From contig JAFAAJ010000106.1 in the NCBI GenBank assembly GCA_023426625.1, positions 1 through 17,886 on the forward strand: 17,886 nt of DNA, read 5' to 3'. Under the pieces are notes generated by a model. It saw nothing but the letters and a program-made list of their open reading frames with translations. It ran no database searches and was not told where the DNA came from. The DNA is from Bacteroidota bacterium. Lineage in GTDB: Bacteria; Bacteroidota; Bacteroidia; Flavobacteriales; Weeksellaceae. This document shows positions 1 to 7,254 of the stretch, piece after piece; position 1 is the first letter of the stretch, and each line of letters opens with the position of its first letter. Both the position numbers and the translations under genes were made by a program.

Positions 1-680
1 ATTTAAAAGACGTTCCTACACAGCTTCCTGAAAGCATTGAGCTTATTGCTTATCTTGAAAGAGATTTTCCTCAGGACGTACTGATCAGAAAAGAGGAAGC
101 GAGAAACAAAGAATTTCATGAATTGAAACTGGCAACAAGCAGCCTGAGAAGAAGAGCTTTCTGGTCCAAACACTATCCGAATGCTGTATTTTCAGATATC
201 CGCGGAAATATCCAAACCCGCCTTCAAAAATTGGAGGAACAGGATTTTGATGCTACTATATTATCTTTAGCAGGAATCAAAAGAATGAAAATGGACATTG
301 ATTACGAAATGCTTCCATTGATGATATCTGCGCCTTCACAGGGAGTGATAACAGTAGCCGGACGTTCTGACAAAAAAGAGATCAACGAGATCGTAAATCA
401 GATCAATCATAAACGTACCCAGATCTGTGTTGAAATCGAAAGAAATTTCCTGAGTACATTAGAAGGGGGATGTACTGCTCCTATCGGTGCTTTTGCGGAA
501 ATCATCGAAAATCAGGTGCGTTTCAAAGCTGCCCTTTGTTCATTAGACGGGAAAAACTGCATTTCTCTGGACGAAAGTTTCGAGTATAATGAAACCGAGA
601 ATTTTGGTGAAAAGTTCGCTAAAGTGGTTCTTGAAAACGGCGGAAAAGAACTCATGGAAGAAATCAAAAGCAAGATGTAG
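1..680 (+). CDS. hemC: Hydroxymethylbilane synthase (porphobilinogen deaminase), 5'-truncated by the window edge
   Basis: Polymerises four porphobilinogens into hydroxymethylbilane in the cytoplasm, the first committed ring-building step of heme synthesis. The reading frame is open from base 3, where it begins LKDVPT, the conserved motif holding the catalytic Asp (codon 9-11); about 80 N-terminal residues therefore lie upstream. Further hallmarks are SSLRRRA and DIRGNIQTRL (substrate-binding arginines), SAPSQG (a divergent form of the usual A-x-Q-G segment), and EGGCTAPIGA, whose Cys (codon 471-473) carries the dipyrromethane cofactor. A TTG at 123 could be mistaken for a start, but it lies inside the conserved fold and the frame continues upstream. 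It leads the hemC-hemD-hemE series, 69 nt before hemD. Identification is secure from the motifs. Confidence 0.96.
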   Translation, partial: LKDVPTQLPESIELIAYLERDFPQDVLIRKEEARNKEFHELKLATSSLRRRAFWSKHYPNAVFSDIRGNIQTRLQKLEEQDFDATILSLAGIKRMKMDIDYEMLPLMISAPSQGVITVAGRSDKKEINEIVNQINHKRTQICVEIERNFLSTLEGGCTAPIGAFAEIIENQVRFKAALCSLDGKNCISLDESFEYNETENFGEKFAKVVLENGGKELMEEIKSKM

Positions 681-682
681 GT

Positions 683-714
683 AATTTTAAACTCTAAACT
701 TTAGATTTAAAATT
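683..714. repeat. AT-rich inverted repeat in the hemC-hemD gap
   Basis: A 9-bp arm (683-691) pairs perfectly with 706-714, and inside it TCTAAA (693-698) pairs with TTTAGA (700-705). C692 is bulged and C699 is the only unpaired central base, so in practice the loop must open a little. There is no GC core and no clean T-run after it, so it does not look like an ordinary intrinsic terminator. It may be an RNA-processing or mRNA-stability hairpin, or chance in AT-rich DNA. Confidence 0.4.
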
Positions 715-749
715 AACTTTCTTTTCATATCCTCTCTATAAATTACAAA

Positions 750-1433
750 ATGAAAATCTTATTTACCAAAAATATAGACCCATCTGTCATATCCAAAGAA
801 TTAGGTTCGGATATCACTGCCGACTGTGTTGAGGTAATTAAGATCCGTCCGATAAAAGTTGCTCCCTTTGACCTGAAAGATCATTCCCTGATTTTTTCCA
901 GCGCGAACGGAGTACGCTCTTTTTTCGATAATCAGTTCAAACCCAACGAAGATTTCACCGCTAAAAATTACAATAAAATATACTGCGTTGGAGAAAAAAC
1001 AAAAAAGGAAATAAGAAAAAACGGCTTCGGAACCTTCAAAGTCCTGAAAAATGCAGAAACTTTATCGAATTTCATCATCAGCAAATGTCAACATGAATCT
1101 TTCGTGCATTTTTGCGGCAATTTAGCCATTGATGTTCTCGACAGAAGCCTTCCTTTACAAAATATTAAGTATAAAAAAGTTACGGTTTATCAGACAGAAG
1201 AACTCTATCCTTCCGTACCTGAAAAATATCATGCTGTAGTTTTTTTTAGTCCAAGCGGAGTTCGTAGTTTTGCAAAGCACAATTCATTGGAAGGTATGAA
1301 ACTGTTTTCGATAGGAGAAGCCACTTCTGATGAATTGAGAAAGCATACCCAACAGGAGATTTTTACTTCTGAAGGACAAACTTTAGTTTCCATTTTAGAA
1401 CTGATAAAAAAGGAGATTAAAAACAATTCGTGA
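750..1433 (+). CDS. hemD: Uroporphyrinogen-III synthase
   Basis: Cyclises hydroxymethylbilane with inversion of ring D to give uroporphyrinogen III. The 227-residue protein has the expected length for this poorly conserved family and its two-domain pattern: FSSANGVRSFF (about residues 49-59) and CVGEKTKKEI in the first half, then FCGNLAIDVL, VTVYQTEEL, FFSPSGVRSFA and FSIGEATSDEL in the second half. The repeated S-(A/P)-x-GVRSF signature is typical of HemD. The ATG at 750 follows an A-rich stretch and no in-frame earlier start is needed. Its position between hemC and hemE strongly supports the assignment, which sequence alone would leave less certain. The TGA stop lies within a predicted hairpin (1427-1450). 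Confidence 0.93.
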   Translation: MKILFTKNIDPSVISKELGSDITADCVEVIKIRPIKVAPFDLKDHSLIFSSANGVRSFFDNQFKPNEDFTAKNYNKIYCVGEKTKKEIRKNGFGTFKVLKNAETLSNFIISKCQHESFVHFCGNLAIDVLDRSLPLQNIKYKKVTVYQTEELYPSVPEKYHAVVFFSPSGVRSFAKHNSLEGMKLFSIGEATSDELRKHTQQEIFTSEGQTLVSILELIKKEIKNNS

Positions 1434-1458
1434 AAATCACCGCTCACGAACAGGCGGT
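1427..1458 (+). other. Overlapping hairpins (possible pseudoknot) at the hemD stop / hemE leader
   Basis: TTCGTGA (1427-1433, including the hemD stop codon) is perfectly complementary to TCACGAA (1444-1450). ACCGC (1439-1443), in the loop of that stem, is complementary to GCGGT (1454-1458). The two pairings interlock, so they are either mutually exclusive hairpins or an H-type pseudoknot. The 3-nt linker (1451-1453) is short for crossing a 7-bp stem, which favours alternation. The hemE ATG begins 17 nt after the second arm. A role in coupling hemD and hemE translation is inference only. Confidence 0.35.
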
Positions 1459-1474
1459 ATTTAGTAAATAAATT

Positions 1475-2500
1475 ATGATCAAAAACGACCTATATTTAAA
1501 AGCGCTTCGCGGAGAGACCGTAGAAAGACCTCCAGTTTGGATGATGAGACAGGCGGGAAGATATTTACCGGAATTTATCGCACTTCGTGATAAGTATGAT
1601 TTCTTTACAAGATGTCAGACTCCGGAACTGGCTGCTGAAATTACTGTACAGCCAATCCGCAGATTTCCGTTGGATGCTGCAATTTTATTCTCTGATATTC
1701 TGGTGGTTCCTCAGGCAATGGGTATCGATTTCAAAATGAAGGAATCTATAGGACCTTGGCTGGACAACCCGATCAGAACCATGGAACAGGTTCAGAATAT
1801 TGTAACTCCGGATGTAAATGATACATTAGGTTATGTTTTTGATGCTATTGAACTTACGCTTCAGAAGTTGGATAATGAAATTCCTTTGATCGGTTTCGCC
1901 GGCTCTCCATGGACGATTCTTTGCTATTGCGTGGAAGGAAAAGGAAGCAAAGCTTTTGATATTGCTAAATCTTTCTGTTTCCAGCAACCGGAAGCGGCTC
2001 ACCTGCTTCTTCAGAAGATCACAGATACTACGATTGCTTATTTAAAGAGAAAAGTTGAAAAAGGAGTTTCTGCCGTACAGGTTTTTGATTCATGGGGTGG
2101 AATGCTTTCCCCTGAAGATTATCAGGAATTTTCATGGAAATACATTAATCAGATCGTTGAAGCTTTAAGTCCACTGACTCATGTAGTCGTGTTTGGAAAA
2201 GGATGCTGGTTCGCTTTGGAAGAAATGTCTATGTCTAAAGTTTCTGCTCTTGGAGTGGACTGGACCATCAAGCCGGAATTCGCCAGAACATTGACTAACC
2301 ATACAATGACCCTGCAAGGTAACTTTGATCCTGCAAGACTTCATTCAACACCTGAAACGATTAAAAAGATGGTGAACGAAATGATCCACCGTTTCGGAAA
2401 AGACAGATATATTGCCAATCTTGGACACGGTATTCTGCCTAATGTTCCTTTGGAAAATGCAGAAGCGTTTATCCGTGCTGTTGTAGAATGGAAACCTTAA
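1475..2500 (+). CDS. hemE: Uroporphyrinogen decarboxylase
   Basis: Removes four carboxyl groups from uroporphyrinogen III to give coproporphyrinogen III in the cytoplasm. At 341 residues it is full length for the family. Visible signatures include RPPVWMMRQAGRYLPEF with the substrate-binding Arg25 and Arg29, Asp74 in LFSDIL (the conserved Asp that coordinates the pyrrole nitrogens), FAGSPWTILCY ending at Tyr151, FDSWGGMLSPEDY, LQGNFDP and NLGHGILPNVP with His318. It is the third consecutive heme gene, 41 nt after hemD, and is followed by a strong terminator, so it probably ends the transcript. No Shine-Dalgarno sequence precedes the ATG, as is normal for this phylum. Confidence 0.97.
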   Translation: MIKNDLYLKALRGETVERPPVWMMRQAGRYLPEFIALRDKYDFFTRCQTPELAAEITVQPIRRFPLDAAILFSDILVVPQAMGIDFKMKESIGPWLDNPIRTMEQVQNIVTPDVNDTLGYVFDAIELTLQKLDNEIPLIGFAGSPWTILCYCVEGKGSKAFDIAKSFCFQQPEAAHLLLQKITDTTIAYLKRKVEKGVSAVQVFDSWGGMLSPEDYQEFSWKYINQIVEALSPLTHVVVFGKGCWFALEEMSMSKVSALGVDWTIKPEFARTLTNHTMTLQGNFDPARLHSTPETIKKMVNEMIHRFGKDRYIANLGHGILPNVPLENAEAFIRAVVEWKP

Positions 2501-2520
2501 GCAATATTAAAAATATAACT

Positions 2521-2557
2521 AAAAATCCCTTTCAATAGATTACTGAAAGGGATTTTT
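2521..2557. terminator. Bidirectional intrinsic terminator between hemE and sufS
   Basis: A perfect 14-bp inverted repeat, AAAAATCCCTTTCA (2521-2534) and TGAAAGGGATTTTT (2544-2557), with a 9-nt loop. It has a U-tract on either strand, so it can stop the hem transcript from the left and the sufS transcript from the right. Confidence 0.92.
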
Positions 2558-2570
2558 AATTTCGTTTAGG

Positions 2571-3791
2571 TTATGAAAGCATTCTTTGGGCTTTTTTCAC
2601 ACCTTCTACCAGCATATCGATCTCATGGAAAGTATTATAAACCGCAAAACTTGCCCGAACCGTTCCTGCAATATTGAAGAAATTCATGATGGGTTGTGTA
2701 CAGTGATGCCCTGTTCTTACAGCAATCCCCATTTTATCAAGGATCATTCCTACATCGGAAGAAATACCCACTCCTTCAAGATTAAAAGAAATAACTCCTG
2801 TTCTTTTGGCATGTTCTCCGTATACTTTTAATCCTTCAATCTCCAAAAGCTTTTTCTGAGCATATTCCAACAGTACATTTTCATGCCTTTGAATATTTTC
2901 GTGTCCTACTTTTTCGATAAAATCTACAGCTGCTCCCAAAGCAATATTCCCACCAACATTCGGAGTTCCCGCTTCGTATTTGAAAGGTAAACCGGCGTAT
3001 GTTGTCCCATCAAATGAGCAGGTCGCGATCATCTCCCCTCCTCCATGAAAAGGGGGCAAATCTTCCAAAATCTCCTGCTTTCCATACAATATTCCCGTTC
3101 CCATCGGAGCATACATTTTATGCCCTGAAAACACAAAGAAATCACAATCCAGCTTTTGCACATCTATGTTGAAATGCGGAGCAGATTGTGCCCCATCTAT
3201 AACGATATAGGCATTTGTATTTTTTCTGGTCCTCGCAATGATCTCCTCAATAGGATTAACAATTCCCAACGCATTGGAAACCTGATTCACGGAAACGACT
3301 TTTGTTTTTTCGCTTAAATACTGATCCAAATAACCCAACTGAAGGATACCATTTTCATCGATAGGAATCACTCTAAGTTTTGCCCCTGTTCTTTCACAAA
3401 GCAATTGCCAAGGAACAATATTGGAATGATGCTCCAGGTAGGAAATAATGATTTCATCATCCTTTTGAAGCTTTTGGGTTAAAATATAAGAGATAAGGTT
3501 GATCCCTTCGGTTGTCCCTCTTGTAAAAATAACTTCAAAATCATGTTTCGCATTAATGAATTTCTGAATCTTCCTTCTTGAAAGTTCCATTTCTTCCGTT
3601 GCCAACTGACTAAGGGTGTGGATTCCTCTGTGCACATTGGCATTAAGCTCCGTATAATATTTATTCCAAACCTCTAAAACGGAATCCGGTTTTTGGGATG
3701 TTGCTGCATTATCTAAGTAAACCAAGGGTTTACCATTCACCTGCCTGTTTAATATAGAAAACTGACTTCTGATTTCCTGAACGTCAAACAT
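2571..3791 (-). CDS. sufS: SufS-type cysteine desulfurase (PLP enzyme)
   Basis: Takes sulfur from L-cysteine as a persulfide for Fe-S cluster assembly, releasing alanine. The 406-residue length matches group II (SufS/CsdA) enzymes. N-terminal YLDNAATSQKP (25-35), Asp199 in VIDGAQS (PLP pyridine nitrogen), the Schiff-base Lys225 in FSGHKMYAPMGTG, and the catalytic Cys364 in RTGHHCTQP are all present. The short RxGHHC loop is the group II form, not the longer IscS/NifS loop. No sufB, sufC, sufD or sufE lies beside it in this window: it is flanked by the convergent heme genes and, upstream, by rplY behind a terminator, so it appears monocistronic. It could be the main SufS relocated or a second CsdA-like copy. 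Confidence 0.93.
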   Translation of the reverse strand: MFDVQEIRSQFSILNRQVNGKPLVYLDNAATSQKPDSVLEVWNKYYTELNANVHRGIHTLSQLATEEMELSRRKIQKFINAKHDFEVIFTRGTTEGINLISYILTQKLQKDDEIIISYLEHHSNIVPWQLLCERTGAKLRVIPIDENGILQLGYLDQYLSEKTKVVSVNQVSNALGIVNPIEEIIARTRKNTNAYIVIDGAQSAPHFNIDVQKLDCDFFVFSGHKMYAPMGTGILYGKQEILEDLPPFHGGGEMIATCSFDGTTYAGLPFKYEAGTPNVGGNIALGAAVDFIEKVGHENIQRHENVLLEYAQKKLLEIEGLKVYGEHAKRTGVISFNLEGVGISSDVGMILDKMGIAVRTGHHCTQPIMNFFNIAGTVRASFAVYNTFHEIDMLVEGVKKAQRMLS

Positions 3792-3836
3792 TTATTAAAT
3801 TTTTATCAATTAAAGGCGTCCTTATTTAGAACTCTT

Positions 3837-3844
3837 CAAATTTA
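3837..3844 (-). promoter_or_regulatory. Bacteroidetes -7 promoter box for sufS
   Basis: TAAATTTG on the minus strand matches the TAnnTTTG consensus, 45 nt before the sufS ATG. No clear TTG -33 element is seen at the usual spacing, so only half of the promoter is supported. Confidence 0.6.
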
Positions 3845-3901
3845 CGTCTTTTTTCTGAAAGAGACCATGGTGTATATATGATAGATGTACTTAAAAAATA
3901 A

Positions 3902-3926
3902 AAACCTGCCAAGGATTGACAGGTTT
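3902..3926 (-). terminator. Intrinsic terminator after rplY
   Basis: AAACCTG (3902-3908) pairs with CAGGTTT (3920-3926); the stem continues inward by 3 bp after one C-A mismatch. On the minus strand the hairpin is followed by a U-rich run (complement of 3890-3904), so it should end the rplY transcript before sufS. Confidence 0.85.
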
Positions 3927-3952
3927 ATAATATTGTTTAAATAAAGCAATTC

Positions 3953-4597
3953 TTATTCTGCTGCAGTTTCTTCTGCTGCTGGAGCTGCTCCTTCTTCAGT
4001 TGCAACTTCTTCTTCATCTTCATCATCCATTGCTGCTGCTCCTGCTTTCATTGCATTTCTAGACATCTTAACAGCTGCTACAACTGCGTTGTCAGGGTGC
4101 ATGAATGAATAGCTTTCATTTTTGATATCACCTACATAGATTTTGTTACCAATTCTCAATGGAGTCACATCAACAACTACCTCATCCGGTAAGTTTGCAG
4201 GAATAGCTTTGATTTTCAATTTTCTGAAAGACTGACGTAGAACACCTCCCGCTACAACACCTTTCGCACGTCCAGTAATTCTTACAGGAACTTCCATAAT
4301 CACTGGCTTATCATCAGATAATTGATAGAAATCTGCGTGAAGAATTTTGTCTGTAATTGGGTGGAACTGAATATCCTGAAGAACAGCTGGAATTGTTTGA
4401 CCATCAACCTCAATAGATACCGTGTGTGCTTCAGGAGTGTATACTAACCCTTTGAAAGCTTTCTCTTCAGCAGAGAAGTTCAAAGGAGCTTCACCTCCAT
4501 AAACAACACAAGGAACTAATTCAGCATCACGTAAAGCTTTTGTAGACTTTTTGCCCACGCTTTCTCTTTTTGTACCTTGAATTGTAATAGATTTCAT
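3953..4597 (-). CDS. rplY: 50S ribosomal protein L25 (general stress protein Ctc family)
   Basis: Binds 5S rRNA in the large ribosomal subunit. The 214-residue protein is the long TL5/Ctc form: an N-terminal L25 domain (about 1-90; starts MKSITIQGTKRESVGKKSTK, with PCVVYGGEAP) and a C-terminal beta domain (about 95-180; HADFYQLSDDKPVIMEVPVR, then GGVLRQSFRKLKIKAIPANL). It ends in a disordered tail of Asp, Glu and Ala (about 186-214). The start is the only sensible ATG. The gene follows prs by 56 nt; the prs-rplY order is widespread in bacteria. A weak own-promoter candidate is TAGAGTTTTG on the minus strand at 4636-4645, with one extra spacer base relative to the -7 consensus, so co-transcription with prs is at least as likely. 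Confidence 0.95.
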   Translation of the reverse strand: MKSITIQGTKRESVGKKSTKALRDAELVPCVVYGGEAPLNFSAEEKAFKGLVYTPEAHTVSIEVDGQTIPAVLQDIQFHPITDKILHADFYQLSDDKPVIMEVPVRITGRAKGVVAGGVLRQSFRKLKIKAIPANLPDEVVVDVTPLRIGNKIYVGDIKNESYSFMHPDNAVVAAVKMSRNAMKAGAAAMDDEDEEEVATEEGAAPAAEETAAE

Positions 4598-4653
4598 TTA
4601 TAAAAATTTTAAAAAATTGTTTTTATTTCAACTTGCAAAACTCTAAAAACCAA

Positions 4654-5592
4654 TTAAATAACAAACTTGCTACTGATTGATCTGTGCTCATGTACCATCT
4701 TCATTACGTCCGCAAATAACGGGGCGCAAGATAGCACTTTTATTTTAGATGACAAATTATTTTTGACAGGAATTGAGTCAGTTACAATAACTTCCAGAAT
4801 TTTAGAATTCTCAATATTCTCATACGCCTTTCCTGAAAGCACTCCGTGAGTAGCCATTGCTCTTACGGTCTTTGCTCCTTTCTCTATTAATATGTCTGCA
4901 GCTTTGCATAATGTTCCGGCTGTATCAATCATGTCATCAATCAGGATAACATTTTTACCTTCCACATCCCCGATAAGGAACATTTCCTCTACAACGTTTG
5001 CTTTTTTTCTTTCCTTATAGGCAATTACTACTTCAGCACCTAAATGACCTGCATAGTTTTTTGCTCTTTTAGCACCTCCCATATCCGGGGAAGCTATCGT
5101 TAGATTATCCAATCCTAAAGACTTGATGTAATCCACAAATATAGTAGAGGCATATAAATGATCTACAGGAATTTCAAAGAACCCTTGAATTTGATCTGCG
5201 TGCAGATCCATAGTCATGATTCTTGTAGCACCGGCAGCTGTTAAAAGGTTAGCCACCAATTTAGCACCAATCGGAGCTCTTGGCTTATCCTTTCTGTCTT
5301 GTCTTGCCAGTCCAAAGTAAGGAAGCACTACTGTAATACTTTTTGCAGATGCTCTTTTTGCTGCATCAATCATAAGAAGAAGTTCTAAAAGATTGTCTGC
5401 AGGCGGGAATGTAGACCCGATCAGGAAAACTCTTCCTCCTCTCACAGATTCGTCTAAAACCGGTTCGAATTCTCCATCACTAAACTCCTGGAAGTTGATT
5501 TTCCCTAATTTCTGCCCATAGTGTTGGGCAATTTTCTCTGCCAAGTCCCTGCTTGTCCTTGTACAAAATAGATAACTTAACTGTTCGGCCAT
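4654..5592 (-). CDS. prs: Ribose-phosphate pyrophosphokinase (PRPP synthase, class I)
   Basis: Transfers pyrophosphate from ATP to ribose 5-phosphate to make PRPP, the precursor of purine, pyrimidine, NAD, histidine and tryptophan synthesis. The 312-residue length and motifs fit class I enzymes: FSDGEFEPVLDESVRGG (37-53), the catalytic flexible loop YFGLARQDRKDKPRAPIGAK (92-111), DLHADQIQGFF (129-139) with the conserved His131, and the PRPP-binding loop VILIDDMIDTAGT (215-227). It has its own -7 box and lies upstream of rplY on the same strand. Nothing is missing or unusual. Confidence 0.97.
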   Translation of the reverse strand: MAEQLSYLFCTRTSRDLAEKIAQHYGQKLGKINFQEFSDGEFEPVLDESVRGGRVFLIGSTFPPADNLLELLLMIDAAKRASAKSITVVLPYFGLARQDRKDKPRAPIGAKLVANLLTAAGATRIMTMDLHADQIQGFFEIPVDHLYASTIFVDYIKSLGLDNLTIASPDMGGAKRAKNYAGHLGAEVVIAYKERKKANVVEEMFLIGDVEGKNVILIDDMIDTAGTLCKAADILIEKGAKTVRAMATHGVLSGKAYENIENSKILEVIVTDSIPVKNNLSSKIKVLSCAPLFADVMKMVHEHRSISSKFVI

Positions 5593-5612
5593 TTTTACTT
5601 TTTAAAGATTTG

Positions 5613-5620
5613 CAAATTTA
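5613..5620 (-). promoter_or_regulatory. -7 promoter box for prs
   Basis: TAAATTTG on the minus strand, 20 nt before the prs ATG. It directly abuts the A/T run of the upstream gene's terminator (5621-5628), so the termination site of the hydrolase transcript and the start region of prs touch. A TTG at about the usual -33 distance is not evident. Confidence 0.65.
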
Positions 5621-5654
5621 AAAAAAAACCACAAGATTTACTCCTGTGGTTTTT
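5621..5654 (-). terminator. Intrinsic terminator after the SGNH hydrolase gene
   Basis: AAAAACCACA (5624-5633) pairs perfectly with TGTGGTTTTT (5645-5654) across an 11-nt loop. On the minus strand it is followed by eight U residues (complement of 5621-5628). Confidence 0.9.
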
Positions 5655-5676
5655 ATGTTTTTTGTTATCTTATTCA

Positions 5677-7245
5677 TTAAGGGAATGTTACCCCTGAATA
5701 TTTATTCGGATCAACCTGTGGTAATGTGGATTTGTATCTTGCATTGATTGCTTTGATAAACTCGTTAGCAATTAGCGCATATCCTCTTCCTGTAAGGTGA
5801 ACTCCATCTAAAGAGAATGTGCCACCCGTTACAAAAGCTGCAGTATATTTTACGCCATTCCAAGAAATTCCTGATTTGGAGTTTAATTCAACCATTTTAG
5901 CATTTGCATCTACAAACGCTAAGCCTTTAGACTCTGCCAAAGCTTTAATGGTTGCATTATAAGCTGTAGTTGCTGCAAGTACTTCTTCCACTTCCCCGTT
6001 CACAGTACCAAACTTACCTCTTAATACATGCTTATCCTCCAGCGGAAAAGTTGTTCCATATTTATCAAAAGGAGCAACGGCTAGCGGAGACGCCGGAGTT
6101 GTACCAAGAACGGAACTCGTCGTTAATGGGATTAAATCTGCGGAAGTGCTATGTCTTGCCTGCCCATATAACTGCCCCATTAAGCCGGCCTGCTGCGCTG
6201 GAACTCCAGCAGAAATCAATGCTCCTGTTATTTGTGTTGCTAAATTGGTAAGAGATTCATCTTTTAGTAAAACAAGATTACCCTGGATTTTTGACAATAA
6301 TTGGATTCTATTCCCTTGGCCTAATCCGGTTAAGATTTGTTTTAAGGGTCCAAAAACCTGTGCATTAAGAGCATCTATATTTGCATCCTGATTAGATGGA
6401 CTTCCTGCAGGTGCCGTATTAAATCTTTCCGGTGGAATAGGATTATAAGGAACCCTTGTGAAAAATGGAATTGAAGTTATATTCGGAATATTGGCTATAA
6501 CACCTTTTCTAGTAGTTCCATTTGGGAATAAAGCATTAACCAAAGCAGTATAGGTGCTGTTAAACCCTACCCCTACAGCTCCGTCAGCAGGAGTAATAGG
6601 ATTAGTACCGTCTCCACCTGAAGTTGCATACCCTAAAACGTCATTATTTCCAATCCATAACGATACAAATGTTGGATTTTGAGCTAATGCATCGGCAACA
6701 ACTGATGTTGAGGTAGATGATGCAAATCTAACAAAATAAGGATTAGCAGTAGGAGCCAGTGGGTTTAAACCGGCAGGGTTACCATAACCCGGAGCTAACA
6801 AATGAGCCACTTTGGCCCCAGGAACCCCCATATTTTGATATGGCCCTGAACCATAAATATTTGCCAATGTAGTAGCTCCTGTTCCCGGAGCATCAACCGG
6901 AGCTAATGAACCAGCAACCATAGCAAGTATTTTTTTATTTGCTATTCCTGCTGATGGAATTCCTCCTAAATTGTCTGCCATTAACGGTTGCTTAAATTCT
7001 CCTCCTCCCGCAAGTTTCATCTGCATCGCAATCATATTAGGGTAGGATTCATTCTGACCGTCAACATAAAGTGCGCCGTCTCGGTACCCTGAAGTCAGGG
7101 AGTTTCCTAAAGCCACATATTTGGAGAAATCTGCTTCTCCTTTTACTACTTCAATATCTTTTACATCTGTATCGAACTCATTTTCACAGCTTGTTGTAAA
7201 AAAAAGTGCGGAAACAGCCAGTGTAGAAATTATTATTTTTTTCAT
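5677..7245 (-). CDS. SGNH/GDSL-family hydrolase lipoprotein
   Basis: A predicted esterase or lipase anchored to the envelope. I start it at the ATG at 7245 (522 residues, MKKIIISTLAV...) and not at a TTG nine bases earlier, because the signal peptide then begins normally. The lipobox is FFTTSC with Cys20 as the lipidated residue, followed by acidic ENEFDTD, which could act as a surface-export signal. Block I is ALGNSLTSG with nucleophile Ser49 (GNSL in place of GDSL), block III is IGNND (198-202) and block V is DGVHL with Asp480 and His483, so the catalytic set is complete. The middle is long and rich in Gly, Pro and Thr. It follows the FadL-like gene by only 9 nt, implying one transcript and a joint lipid-related role. 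The substrate cannot be read from the sequence. Confidence 0.9.
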   Translation of the reverse strand: MKKIIISTLAVSALFFTTSCENEFDTDVKDIEVVKGEADFSKYVALGNSLTSGYRDGALYVDGQNESYPNMIAMQMKLAGGGEFKQPLMADNLGGIPSAGIANKKILAMVAGSLAPVDAPGTGATTLANIYGSGPYQNMGVPGAKVAHLLAPGYGNPAGLNPLAPTANPYFVRFASSTSTSVVADALAQNPTFVSLWIGNNDVLGYATSGGDGTNPITPADGAVGVGFNSTYTALVNALFPNGTTRKGVIANIPNITSIPFFTRVPYNPIPPERFNTAPAGSPSNQDANIDALNAQVFGPLKQILTGLGQGNRIQLLSKIQGNLVLLKDESLTNLATQITGALISAGVPAQQAGLMGQLYGQARHSTSADLIPLTTSSVLGTTPASPLAVAPFDKYGTTFPLEDKHVLRGKFGTVNGEVEEVLAATTAYNATIKALAESKGLAFVDANAKMVELNSKSGISWNGVKYTAAFVTGGTFSLDGVHLTGRGYALIANEFIKAINARYKSTLPQVDPNKYSGVTFP

Positions 7246-7254
7246 AGTCTTCAA

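Noticed and set aside
5970..6391. Plus-strand open frames inside the SGNH hydrolase gene
   Set aside because: They are shadows of a well-supported gene and resemble no known protein.
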